The position numbers and the translations under genes were made by a program. Below, one piece after another: positions 13,206-25,431 of a stretch of DNA of 64,000 bases. Positions within the stretch are counted from its first letter, which is position 1. Each line of letters starts with the position of its first letter. The notes beneath the pieces are model-generated. The model was given only the letters and a program-made list of their open reading frames with translations, searched no databases and was not told the DNA's origin. Source of the DNA: Corylus avellana (taxonomy: Eukaryota; Streptophyta; Magnoliopsida; Fagales; Betulaceae); the NCBI RefSeq assembly GCF_901000735.1, contig NC_081541.1:34552060-34616059 (forward strand), written 5' to 3'.

Positions 13206-15757
13206 ATGTCTGACCGGGAAAATGAAACTAATGCCATTTCCGGCCAACCCCAGAAAACTATTGAGGATTTTGATCCTCCAAAGAAGACCAAAACCAACGT
13301 ATATGCTCTTTCGTGTGCAATTTTGGCTTCTACCACTTCCGTTTTACTGGGTTATGGTTAGGAATCTTCAACTTTTTTTTTTTTTTTGATGAATTATAAG
13401 TTTCCGCCATTTTCGTGAATTTTGTAGCTTATTAATTTTCTCAACGTACGTACATGATGTTTCAGATATTGGAGTAATGAGTGGAGCAGTAATCTACATA
13501 AAGGAAGACCTCAAAATCAGCGACGTAGAGGTCGAAGTCCTCGCCGGAGTCCTCAACCTGTACTGCCTCATAGGCTCCTGCGCCGCCGGAAGAACCTCCG
13601 ACTGGATAGGCCGCCGCTACACCATCGTGTTATCCCAAGCCATCTTCTTTGCCGGAGCTATCCTCATGGGCTTTGCCACCAACTACGCCTTCCTTATGGT
13701 CGGCCGCTTCGTTGCCGGCATCGGCGTCGGCTACGCCCTCATGATCGCTCCGGTCTACACCGCCGAGGTCTCTCCCGCCTCCTCTCGCGGCTTCCTTAGC
13801 TCATTCCCCGAGGTTCGTTTATAATCATCTCACAAATTCCTTTGTCAAGATTTTCACTTCTCTCTAAAAAAAAAAAATGGAAAAAGGAAAAATTGAGCTG
13901 ACACTTAAAAAGAGTTTAGAGGAAACGTTAAAATATTGATTAAATAATTTAATTTACGTATATTTTTATCATAGAAGCCAGCGGTTCTTTATCGACTTTT
14001 TAATTGATTTACATTTCAATTAAATATTTTACGTGTTAAGTATTACCTATTATAAGAAAAAGAGCTTAAGCCCACACATAAGGTCCTCTTCTCTTATTTG
14101 AAAATAGTAATCAAAATGATGGTAACCTAGAGGAGTTGCCATTGTGGGGATTGTTGTATTTATAATGAGCTGTTGTATATTGTTTGTTGCAAAGATATAT
14201 ATATATATATATACTCTATCTCTTCCTTATCCTTATCTATATTTTCACATTAAATCTAGGTGAGAAGATATGGTCTTCATATTTCCAAACCTTTTTTTTT
14301 TCTTCCAAATTTTCTTAAAACAACATATTTTCAAAGAGTATTAAGACATGAAACTACCCTAGCTCTTTTCACCAATCAAGAAAAGGACAAAAAAAGTTTT
14401 TTAACCGTTATCCTAAAACCCGATAGGAAGAGATTCACTTAATCATTAGTTTAACACTCCCAGACTCAAACTTCCTTTTAATAGGTGAGGTCCAATATGT
14501 GAAATATTTAATTTAAATTGAGGTAAATTGACGGAATCAAGATTCGATCCTAAGACCTTTGATTCTAATACCATATTAAATTACCAATTATCCAAAAGCT
14601 AGCTTAAGCTAATAAGAAGATGTTCACTTAATCATTAGTTTAATAGTAAACTACTGGTTTTTGTTGTTATGCAGGTGTTCATCAATGTTGGGATATTGCT
14701 AGGGTACGTTTCGAACTACGCTTTCTCTAAGCTCCGTACAAACTTGGGTTGGCGGTTCATGTTGGGAGTAGGAGCCGTCCCCTCTATTATACTTGGCGTC
14801 GTCGTTTTGGTCATGCCCGAGTCGCCTCGCTGGCTGGTCATGCAAGGTCGACTCGGAGACGCAGAGAAAATCCTTGACAAAACCTCCGAGTCCAAAGAGG
14901 AAGCCCAGACAAGACTTGCCGACATCAAACTAGCAGCTGGTATTCCTCATAACTCCACTGATGACGTCATTCAAGCGCCTAAAAAAAACCGTGGTGAGGG
15001 CGTGTGGAAAGAGCTCTTCCTACATCCTACACCATCTGTTCGCCACGTGTTTATCGCGTCTATCTTTCTCTATTTCTTCCAAGAAGCGTCGGGTATAGAC
15101 GCGGTCGTTTTGTACAGCCCCAGAATCTTTGAGAAGGCTGGGATCACAAATTCTGATATAAAGCTACTTTGCACGATAGCCGTTGGGTTCACCAAGACTT
15201 TGTTTATCTTGACGGCCACGCTTTTGCTGGATAAGATCGGACGGCGACCCTTGCTTCTAACTAGCGTGGGGGGCATGATCGTCTCCCTCATAATCCTCGG
15301 AGTCACCCTAACGATCATTGATCGTACGGATGAGAAGGTTATGTGGGCCGTTGCTTTGTCCATCGCCATGGTGTTATTGTTCGTGGCATTCTTCTCGATC
15401 GGGATGGGTCCCGTCACGTGGGTGTACACGTCAGAAATCTTCCCGTTAAAGCTACGCGCCCAGGGCGTGAGTATCGGAGTCGCGGTGCAGAGGGTCACAA
15501 GTGGGGTCATTTCCATGACTTTTATTTCACTCTACAAGGCCATCACCATCGGCGGGGCCTTCTTTCTTTTCGCTGGAATTGCGTTGGTGACGTTGGTGTT
15601 TGCTTACTTTGTGCTACCAGAAACACAAGGTCGAGCCCTCGAGGATATGGAGGGGTTGTTCGGTAATTTAATGTGGAACTTTCCTGGTTACAAGAAACAC
15701 GAGGAAGTGGATGGTGATGGTAAGGTTCTTATTCACTCTTCAGATCCTAAGCAATAA
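13206..15757 (+). CDS. Polyol/monosaccharide H+ symporter (PLT family), copy 2, three exons
   Basis: Tandem paralogue of the gene at 6252. Exons are 13206-13356, 13466-13812 and 14675-15757. The first two exons have exactly the same lengths (151 and 347 nt) and phases as copy 1, and the join gives 527 codons (526 aa). GRTSDWIGRR, PESPRWL and PETQG are intact, so it should be a working MFS symporter. At residue 303 in TM7 the conserved-type Gln of copy 1 (FFQQSSGID) is Glu (FFQEASGID), next to Ser-to-Ala changes. This is the helix that contacts the sugar in the family. The C-terminal tails also diverge. The reading frame is open a little upstream, but MSDREN aligns with the start of copy 1. 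It converges on RPC8, which ends 820 bp downstream on the other strand. Confidence 0.95.
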
Positions 15758-16576
15758 AAAAAATTGTCTTATTAAAAAAAAAAAAAGAGAGGCTCTCATC
15801 AACTTCATTGTACATAACTAAATCAAAAGCTCCCATCCCACACAAACATATTTGCTTCGAAGTTTGAGGGGTTTTTTTTTTTCCCACAACAATGATGTGG
15901 AAAGGTCAAGGTTCAATGGAATGGCCAATAATAGTGTAATTGTTTTTGGTTCTCTTTTTTATTTTGATAATCTATGAACCATGATTAGCTTGAGCAAGGA
16001 GTCCAAGTGTTGGGGAGATTCAATACTTGCATTAAAGCAGGGTAAATCTCTCATAACAATGATCGATTCTATAACCAATAACACCAAGAGAAAGAAGTTT
16101 GCAATGTCGATATTTCATCAATAGTGATCTATCCAAAATCCACTAGTAACTTTCACGGCTACGTCAAGGAGTGTGCAGTTGAGAATTAAATTCGAATATG
16201 TATCTCAGACATGTAGAACAAAAATTCATTTATTTGCATCAAGTTTTTGAGGAGCTCATTCAAGACTTACTAAAACTATTACTTGACAGAAAATAAGAGC
16301 TCTGTTTTTGGCTTATAGTTTTTTTCAAACACTCCATATTTAATTCCACTCTCTTTCTCATTAAAAATAAAAAATAAAATAAAAATAAAAACTAAAGAGA
16401 AAACTAAGTTTCAATAAATTATTAAATGATAACTTGAATAGAATAGTTTCTATTTTCTACTTTATAACTACAAGAAATTACTCTACAAGCTTGAAGAACA
16501 TTATTTCATCTATTTGCCAAAAAAAAAGGAAAGAAAGAAAAAAAAAATGCTTTTTAAGACAAGACAGCCCACCAGC
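15758..16576. other. Convergent 3' intergenic region (transporter copy 2 and RPC8)
   Basis: This holds the 3'UTRs of two convergent genes and no further coding sequence. Parts (about 16005-16090 and 16477-16504) match the 3' flank of transporter copy 1. Poly-A tracts occur near 15770 and 16520-16550. Confidence 0.6.
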
Positions 16577-19500
16577 CTAAGGTTCTTCGATCGGGTTTGC
16601 ATCAACCCACCATGAAACAGGACCCAAGCCATCGTCAGCAATTGATCCCTGAGAAATAGAGAACATAATTAGAGAGATTCCTGGAAAGATGATGATTGCC
16701 ATTTGCCAAAGTATGGAACACTGCTCATCAGCTTTGATGCACAAGATTGATCGGGTATCATCCATTTTCACATATAATGATCAATTTTTTTTTTTTTTTT
16801 TATTATTGTTACGAAATAACAATGCTAAAAATATGAAATTTAGTGTTTTGTTTGCACATAAAGGGCGTATCTTTTTTACTTTGTACGTAAGATATTATTT
16901 ACCATTCAATAATACTCAAAGAAACTCTATCAATTCTATTTGACTCTGTCAATTCATACAGAATGTAAAACATTTGATGCAACCGGCAAAAATTTTATTT
17001 AGATTCTATTAATTAATTGATATTTTTTTTTTTTTCATATCGGAGAACGTCGACAAGGCAGAGCCATTTGGACCCACCCTTGCAGAGTAACTCTCAAACC
17101 CGTGCACCGCACCCTCGAAAGTTTATTTATACGGACCAGGGTAAATCGCAGGCTTTTACACCAGGGGATGTGGCCCCAAGAGAGAGTTTGTACCTAGCAA
17201 ATCTCAAACTTGAGATCTATGGGGTGATACTCCCTAAGACCACATGCCTCAACGACTAGGCCAACCCCTTGGGGTTAATTAATTAATTAATTAATGGATA
17301 TTTGTATTTAATTTTTAAGGTTCAATGGTGATTTTGTAATTCAATAAATAGGTGTTGCCCTAAGTTATGTTAGGTAAGTCAATGAAGAGACGTTGCCCTA
17401 AATTATACTAGCCAAGTCAATAAATGGACGTTGTCCTAGGGTTTAATCATGAGTATGTCTAAGTGTGATTTGTACTCCAATGGAGGGAGACTTTTATGGC
17501 ATAAAATTATGAGAAGTTGATTCTCTTCTTTCGCTCGGTTTAATCATTAGTCTCTCTAAGTGTGATTTGTACTCCAATGGAGGGAGACTTTTATGGAATA
17601 AAATTATGAGAAAAAGTAAAATCATGGAGCTGCTATGGCAGAGCGGTCAGGTGGCAAAGTGGTGGCCATGGGAGTTTTTGGGTGGAGAGAGAGAGAGAGG
17701 TCTGTTTTATTGCACGGAGAAAAAGTAGACAGCGTGAGTTTTAGTTAAAAAAAAAAAACCCTTAGTTTCAACTGGGCCATCCAAACTTTGCACAGCAGAC
17801 ATGCGGTAGTTTTCACTACCGCATAGAAGCCGGATGCTCCTTCTAGCTTCTTCTTTCTCTACTTTATCTCGCCTCTTAGCTTTCTTTCTCCTCACTTTGC
17901 CCTAATTTTACAGTGTATTTCTGTGATTATTGTCTGTCCCGAATCAACATTTTTGCCTTTAAGGTTTGTAGATCTATTTGAAAATTGGATCAAAAAATAA
18001 AATTACTAAAGTGAATAAAAATGGATGATGCTTTATCAATTTTGATAGGCCGACAGACATAAACACACACACACATATCTCATGGTTGTTACAGCATTCT
18101 GAGAAAAGTATGAGATAAAGGAAGTTAGAACAAAGTGGGCACCCAGTCAAATTATGAAAAGAGGGGATGAACTTACAGTAATCCTCATCGGAGCAAATGG
18201 CTTAGCTTGTTCTGGCTGCTCAAGTGGAATTGATGGATAACTTATACTGCGAACTCGGAACAAGATCTGCCATTTTTAAAACCAAAAGTTAGCAAAAGCT
18301 TGCACTTCAGATGGTTGAGCATTCCTTTAACATATCAAAAAAAAAGTATAACTATATGAACCTCATCAATCCCATCAACAATAAATGGATCTCCACCAAA
18401 CTCCCATTCCCATGTGCCTTTGTCCCTGCAGTCCCCATAAATGCATGAAAGGTCATCATTAAGCATATTGATTTAAAAATGCACCATAAAATGAACAGAA
18501 AAAAAAAAAACTTGTACAGGATTTGGTGATGCATTGAATGGGGAAAAAAAAGAGAAAAATATGAAACCAAGAAAGGAGCTTACTTTTTATTTGGGTCAGG
18601 TTTGAAGGAGGAAGGAATTGGGAAAAGTTCGACCGGTATATAAATGTCATCGAAAAATCCAAGTGATACTGTCATTTACAGAGTCAATCAGTATGCCAGC
18701 ACTATGTAAAATGTAATTATCTAAAAAGAAAAGATAGATCATTTTGACAAACTAGAATTCAGAGAGTGAATATCCTTGCCAAGAACTGCTAGTTGCTTCA
18801 CAAATGAGAAAAAAAGTCTACATTGGTAGCACCAGATGATGTAAAAGACGAATGTAAATTAGAACCCCAATCCAAACAAAATAGAAATAGAGTATCCCGC
18901 TTTTATCACAATCTAGAAAAGGTGTAGATAATAAGGAGATCAATTACATAATTTGGGTGGAAGCTGAGTGTTCGCAGTCTGGTGATAGTAAAGGAGATAA
19001 GGATCAAAATGAAGGAAACATAGAAGTGAGCAAGTTGAGTTAGTTAAGGTGAGGCAAAGCAAAATGAATGCTGCGAATGAGATTGAGGAAGACAACCAAC
19101 CCAGAAATGCAACTGGCTTCAGGTTTGAAATTAATCACTGATCAAGGAAATCAGTGGCTTATAACAACCTGGAGGTAGCGCACAATTTACCAAGCCAAGC
19201 TCAGGCATGTGAGGGTGTTCACCATGATTCACACCAATTTTTTGTCCCAAACCAGGAAGCAACTTTCAAATCAAACCTGACATCTAGTTCTTTTCACAAG
19301 GTTGGTCCCATTAATTTGAACAGGAAGCAGGAACTGTAAGAGAGGCTGTTTATGATATTCCTCCGGGAATATCTTCCATAGGACATATTGCTTGGGGGAT
19401 TCTCTAGTTAGTGTAAGGGAAGGGTACGATTTGAAAATGAAACAAAGAGAAAACCCTAGGATTTGGGTGGCTGTTGCTGGGCTGTGAATAATAACCTGGG

Positions 19501-22500
19501 AATGGTATTTGGTCCTTGGTTATTTGGAAGTCATTTGATGGTTGAGCGATTTAGAGTTTGTACAGTATGGATTTGAAAGAAAGGAACCAAAGCAAAAACA
19601 GGTCTGATCATTTATAAAAATTGTTGGATGTTAAAAGAAAAAGAAAATATTCTCCAAGCCTCACATGTAGAAATCCAAAGCATTACTAGGCTGGTGGCTG
19701 GTTGTTTGTAAGCAAGATGCTTGTTAGCATCAGTAGTTCTAGCAGATTCCTGTTGGAGGGTGTTGTATTCTTTGTATTGTTAATAGAAACTTCATTCATC
19801 CCTCAAAAAAAAAAAAAAAAAACTCACCCTAATAAGAGACTCCAAATAAAACTTAAAAGCCTAACCCTAAAAAGATTTGGACTTTATAGGCTTTCACCAC
19901 TAGGCTCGAATTTTTTGATAAATAAATAACTAATAAAACCCCAAAAACATAATAAAAGCCAAAATAAGACCTACCTAATGCACTAAAACTTCATTCCATA
20001 CCCACAAACAAATATGGAAATTAAAAAAATATTCCCGACTCCTAAAATTGAATAAAATTAGAACAATCAAACAAAACCAGCTTCTTGCCCCATGCATCAG
20101 TAGTTCCACCATTTGCTAAAACTTTTTAGTGCTAAGACCAGCCAACCAAAACAAGCAGTGGTTTCTTAACTAACAAATCAGAGAGTTCTCGAGCCATCTT
20201 AAAGATCTCCTGCCTTAATTCAGCAACCTGTATCTAATTAAATTAATTTGGGCTCATATGGTTGAGATCTAATATCTAAGTCTGGGAATCAACAACCAAC
20301 TACTTTTTACATAAAGAACTTCTGAATGTCAATTAAATTACTCATCGATGTCTTCATCTTCTGTGAAAAGAGCAGGAGAGAATAGCCTTTTTGTGTTCCC
20401 GGCGCTATCAATCTTAAAGACTTCAGGCCGATTAGCCTTGTGGGAGGCATCTATAAAATCATAGCCAAGGTATTAGCAAATAGATTGAAGGTAGTTTTGG
20501 ATAAGATTATATCTCAGTCGCAAAGTGCTTTTATTAAGGGTAGGCAAATTCTAGATCCTATCTTGATTTCTAATGAATGCCTTGATAGTTGGTTGAGATC
20601 AAGGGAGCCAGGGGTTATTTGCAAATGGATCTAGAAAAAGCTTATGACCATGTGAATTGCGATTTCTTGTTTTATATGCTGAGGAGGTGTGGTTTTGGGG
20701 GGATTTGGTGCTCTTGGATAAAACATTGCATTTCTTCGATGCGATTCTCAATCCTAGTCAATGGTTCTCCTAATGGTTTTTTTTAGCAGTTCCAAGGGAT
20801 TGAGACAAGGGGACCCCCTGTCTCCTCTGTTATTTGTTTTTGTGATGGAAGCCTTGAGCAGGATGATTTCGGCGGCGGTTAACGGGGGGTTGTTAGATGG
20901 TTTCAAGGTTGGTAACACTGTGGTTTCTCACCTTCTATTTGCTGATGATACCTTGATTTTTTGCAATGCTATGCCCACCCAAGTTCGCTATTTGCGGAGT
21001 CTATTTTTATTATTTGAAGCTGCTTCCAGTCTGAAGGTCAATTTGGCTAAGTAGGTGTTGATTCCAGTAGGAAATGCGGAGCAAGTGGGCATGTTAGTAG
21101 GCATTCTAGGGTGTGGGGTTGCCTATTAAGTACCTTGGTATGCCGTTGGGGGCTCCTTATAAGGCTAAGCATATTTGGGATGAAGTTATCAAAAAGATAG
21201 AACGTCGGTTGGCCGGTTGGAAAAGGTTGCATTTGTCAAAGGGTGGCAGGGTCATGCTTATCAAGAGCACTCTTGCTAACTTGCCTACTTATTATCTGTC
21301 TCTTTTCCCTATTCCGGTTAGCGTTGCCAAGCGTATTGAGAAGTTATAGCGTAATTTCTTATGGGGTGGGCTAGGCGAAGAGTTCAAATACTACCTGGTG
21401 AAGTGGTCGAAGGTGTGCACTCCAATTAAGGAAGGCGGGTTGGGTATTAGAAACTTAGTGGTCCTCAATCACGCACTGCTAGGAAAATGGTCGTGGCGTT
21501 ATGGATCGGAAAGAGATGCTTGGTAGAGGGTTGTGGTGGATGCGAAGTTTGGAAGCTTATGGGGTGGGTGGTGCTCTATGGAGCTTGGAGGTACTTTTGG
21601 GGTAGGGTTATGGAAGAATATTAGGAAAGAATGGGACACTTTCCAAGACTTTACGCGTATTGAGGTGGGGGAAGGGACTAGGGTTCGATTCTACAGCTCT
21701 TAAGACAGCTTTCCCTAGTCTATTCAGTATTGTATGTGCGAAGAACGCTTCAGTTGCGGCTCATTTGGAGGTGAGGGGTAGCTTTAATCAGTGGAATGTT
21801 AGTTTTTCTAGAGGGGCTCATGATTGGGAGGTGGATGTATTTGCCTCTTTTTTCCAGGTGCTGCATTCTGCCCGAGTGAGACGAGGATGTGAAGATAGGT
21901 TGTGGTGGATCTCCTCCAAAAGAGGCCAGTTCAAGGTCAAACTTCTTTATGCTTCCTTGGCTTGTTCTGAAGAGAGGCAATTCCCTTGGAAGAGTGTGTG
22001 GCGTACACAAGCTCCATTGAGGGCAAGCAGCGGCTTTGGGAAAAATTCTGACCCTAGACAACCTAAGGAAGCGGCATGTGATTGTGACAAACAGGTGTTG
22101 GATGTGCAAGAGGGATGAGGAGACGGTGGATCACCTTCTTCATTGCGAGGTAGCCTATGCTTTGTGGTGCGCCTTTTTTGGTCGGTTTGGGTTGTCTTGG
22201 GTGATGCCGAGACGGGTTTCTGATTTGCTCGCCTGTTGATGGTCTTTGGGAAGGAGGGGGAGTGCTGCGGTTTGGAAGATGGTGCCTACTTTTTTTTTTT
22301 TTGTGTCTATGGAATGAGAGAAATAATAGATGTTTTGAGGATTTGGAGGGTTCCTTGGAAGACTTATTATCCTATTGCTTTCATACTCTATACCTTTGGA
22401 CTGTGGCGTATGTCTTCCCGGTGTCGATTAGTTACGATGATTTTCTTATTCGTTTTTCCCTTTCTAGTTAGGTGATCCTATTGTATACTCCCAGTGTACT

Positions 22501-25139
22501 TTGAGGCGCCTTTATGCTTTCAATAAAATTGGTTATTACTTATCAAAAAAAAAAAAAAAAAAGAGAGAATGGCCTATAGTTTCACCCTCATAAATAAGAA
22601 ATGAAGAAGGCTCCCATGAGATTAAAGTGAAAGAAGAGGACTTATGCAGCTGAACCAAAATAGCTAGAGAAAAATATAATAATGCAAATGATCGGGATCA
22701 TCTTATCTTCGCCAACAGGACTACTCTTAAAAGTCATAGATGTTCATGCAATTGAGTATATATCCTCCTCATTGTTACCACTTATCATCTAATAATCGAG
22801 ATCTAGGGGGTGGAAAAACTTTCCTTCAAAAATAGGATTCTCTTATGAACTAGGGTGCACACCTTAATAAGTGGACAAGTATTCTTAATAGGCCAAAAAA
22901 TCTTGAGCCTGCTAGGAAGGCAAATTGATGAAGCCCCATATGAATAAAGTAAACTATCAACCAAGGCAAGGATTAGTCCTACTGCGACTAGTTACAACTG
23001 CCACCATTCCCATTGCCAGTTATAACTACCATGATACCCATGAAACAATCAGAAAGGAGCATTCAGCCGAGTATAATGCATCAAATGAGATACAAGGTTA
23101 CTCATTGAAAATAGAGATTGCTCCCCAGCTATCCTCCTCAAATTCATACTTAAAAAGAAATGACTCCCAGATTAACCTATCGATCCCTTACCAATGATCC
23201 AAGACAAGGTGATTCAAATCATCATGTTAACTAGTAACCAAGCTACTTAACAAGAATAAATAGTAACCATGCCACGATGAAACCGCAAAATGCAATTTTA
23301 GCCCCACGCTCAGAAACAAGCCCAAAAGAGGAGCACATGCATACAAGTGGCACATCTGTGATGAATAAAGTAGTAATACTTGTAAACAGGAAAAGAAGGG
23401 TTACAAAAATAATAAAAAATTATATGCAGAAGCACTAGTCGCATTAGAGTTAAATAAGTAAAGATGTGCAAGACATACAGCGTAAACCCGTAGAATTAGA
23501 TTCTTTAAGTTTTGCAGCAATAATCTCTCCCTCAAATGGACGAAACATAATCAGTCTGAACACCACCTGCAAAAATATGAAGAAAAAAAAAGGACAAAAT
23601 TGTTTTCTGATTAGTAACTTCAAATGTAGGGATTCCGATTCTAAGTAAATAGATAAAAATTGTGGCTTATAAAATAATTGGACACCAAATCCACTTGTAC
23701 ATAATAAAAAAACCACCATAGCCACTGATACACTAGAGAGAGGGGAAAAAAAGGCGCTAAGGAAAACAAACAAGCTAATTCAAATTCTATCAGAAACACA
23801 AATGACTCGTTCAACTATAAAGTGAAATCTAAACATCCAATTAGCAAAAGCTTTGCACGAATCAAGAAAACTATATTTACCCTATCTAACAAAAGTGAAA
23901 CCAAAATTACAATTCCAAACCAAAACTTATTCCAAAAATATATATAAACAAATCAGAACTACAAACAAATATTACCAAAACACTATTGTTCCTACTAAGA
24001 CTATGAGAAACAATACAAGATATAGTCAAATCTAAAGTTTCATTCCATAAAGGACCATATCAAGAATCTTTTGCCTCAATCAGCAACCTACTAGAGATAC
24101 TACTTTCCACATTTTTTTTTATAAGTAAATGCAATTTATTAAAGAGCGCAAAATGAGCAACCCAAGTACAAAGGAAATATAAAAGAGAAAAACCTAGGTC
24201 GAATATATTGAATACACTACTACCTTCAACATTACCTCCTTAAAACTGATAAACTGATTTCCATAACGATATTGAATACACTACAAACCAAATATATGGG
24301 TCTTGCACATACAGCTCGCATGCCCTACCCATTACCCACCCCTCTTCGTGCATGTGTGTGGCCATGGAATCAGAGCAATTGAAATTGGCTTTACAATATT
24401 TGTTAAAATTCTTGTCAAAATCTAATCAAAGTCATATACGAGAATGCCAAACAATAAATGAGAAGGCGGTACAAAAATGCTAATTGACCTTGCAGAGTGA
24501 TTTCCTAGGGAACATATTGGAAAAAAAAAAAAAAAAAAAAAAAAAAACAACCACAATCACAATGCTAATTGCAAATTAAAATATATAAATGCAAACAAAA
24601 GTAAGTTTCAAACTGAGTTTAGACAAGGTATAAACTATCCCAAACTAGTTCAAAACCAATTGAAAATCGATTTTTTTTTTTTTTTCAGGTTCAGTTTAGA
24701 CCAGAACTAAACCAGTGATTTCCCAAAACCCCCCCTAAGAGTCCCATTTACGAGAATCGAGCCTAAGATTCATGGGAATCGAATAAAGATTTGAGTTTCA
24801 AAGTATAAGAAGGTATAGTATTCATCAAGCATACCGTATAGGTCGGAGCGCCATCACTGGGAAAGATAAAGCCACCTTTAATGGAGCGGATATCATAGAC
24901 GGAGACACAAAGACCCAATTTTGCAATAACCTTCAACACAACAATAATAGAGCCTTTCAGATGATGTCAACAATGGTTGATTGATCACAGTAAAAAGAAG
25001 AGTGTATTGAGAAAACCATAGAGCAAACCTTGTCTAGGAAAAGTTTTTCAAGCTCTCCTTTGACAACTTCCTCGCAGGGAAGGCTAAGGAGACTTGGTGG
25101 CACGCGAAAGGTGTGCTCCAATCGGCTAAGGTAGAACAT
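16577..25139 (-). CDS. RPC8: DNA-directed RNA polymerase III subunit RPC8 (RPC25, Rpb7-like), seven coding exons
   Basis: The Rpb7-like stalk subunit of RNA polymerase III, which helps start transcription of tRNA and 5S rRNA genes in the nucleus. Coding exons on the minus strand are 25139-25029, 24930-24835, 23566-23479, 18668-18584, 18425-18362, 18266-18177 and 16648-16577. Every junction has GT-AG and the phases agree. The join is 606 nt (201 aa; the human protein is 204 aa). The N-terminal Rpb7 fold is residues 1 to about 75, with [10 protein letters not shown] and [12 protein letters not shown]. The OB-like RPC25 domain follows, with [14 protein letters not shown] and a terminal [11 protein letters not shown]. 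The start [15 protein letters not shown] aligns with the family's N-terminus. A 5'UTR intron (25292-25140) ends immediately before the ATG. A 4.8-kb intron carries a LINE. The three 5'-most exons recur after the 100-N gap. Confidence 0.95.
17026..17286 (-). mobile_element. tRNA-derived SINE, minus orientation, in the last RPC8 intron
   Basis: Read on the minus strand it starts with GGTTGGCCTAGTCGTTGAGG, which resembles a tRNA A-box region. It runs through a degraded B-box and the body (GGTGCGGTGCACGGG, TGGGTCCAAATGGC) and ends in a poly-A tract, seen as poly-T at 17024-17035. It is flanked by a 17-bp direct repeat with one mismatch (17009-17025 and 17287-17303, TTAATTAATKGATATTT). The same family occurs at 43828-44055 and, truncated, at 33073-33134. 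Confidence 0.85.
17441..17613. repeat. Two direct copies of a roughly 75-bp sequence
   Basis: 17441-17515 and 17538-17613 share GTTTAATCAT, then CTAAGTGTGATTTGTACTCC and GGAGGGAGACTTTTATGG, about 97 bp apart. The shared text resembles the ends of plant LTR elements, but no complete LTR is present. It lies in the last RPC8 intron. Confidence 0.7.
20389..22562 (+). mobile_element. 5'-truncated L1-type LINE in the large RPC8 intron, antisense to the gene
   Basis: About 2.2 kb carrying a broken reverse transcriptase. Visible pieces are the finger/palm stretch [12 protein letters not shown] (about 20531-20566), [21 protein letters not shown] in part (about 20800-20870), the catalytic [10 protein letters not shown] (FADD at 20938-20949), and a C-terminal zinc-binding domain [20 protein letters not shown] at about 22090-22160. 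These lie in different frames separated by stops, so it is dead. The 3' end has AATAAAATTGG followed by a poly-A tract (22545-22562). A 13-bp target duplication with one mismatch flanks it (20376-20388 and 22563-22575, GAGAGAATRGCCT), proving insertion by target-primed reverse transcription. The endonuclease region is missing. Confidence 0.92.
24113..24195 (-). mobile_element. Short LINE 3'-end fragment in an RPC8 intron
   Basis: Poly-T followed by ATAAGTAAATGCAATTTATT and CAACCCAAGTACAAAGGAAA matches the minus-strand 3' tails of the LINE copies at 35028, 40691 and 44225. Only the tail is present. The second block carries it at 27771-27853. Confidence 0.65.
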
Positions 25140-25431
25140 CTGGGCCTCCTTCAAAAACCTTTTTTTTATAATCCAAACTGAAACCAATGAAGAAGTACTA
25201 TATAGCATCTCTCATGTTATATACAAAAAGAATAAAACTTTAAGCAAAACCCACGTTGTTTCTTTGTTACATGTGAATAGTGAGAGGCTTACTTGAGATT
25301 TCGTGGCCGGAAAACGGTGATCACGGGCGGCGCAGAGAGGAAGGACTGTGTTTGAGGGATTCGGCGCAGATTAGAATCCAAAAAGCCACGTCACCGTTTT
25401 AAATGGATTGGGGGCTGATCCAGGTCAGACT

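Noticed and set aside
17226..17286. A tRNA gene at the end of the SINE
   Set aside because: The A-box-like sequence belongs to a SINE head. The B-box is degraded, a clover-leaf cannot be closed, and the sequence continues into the SINE body with a poly-A tail.
20440..22475. A host gene with reverse transcriptase and zinc-finger domains
   Set aside because: Frames are broken and the whole stretch has a poly-A tail and target duplications, so it is a dead LINE in the RPC8 intron.
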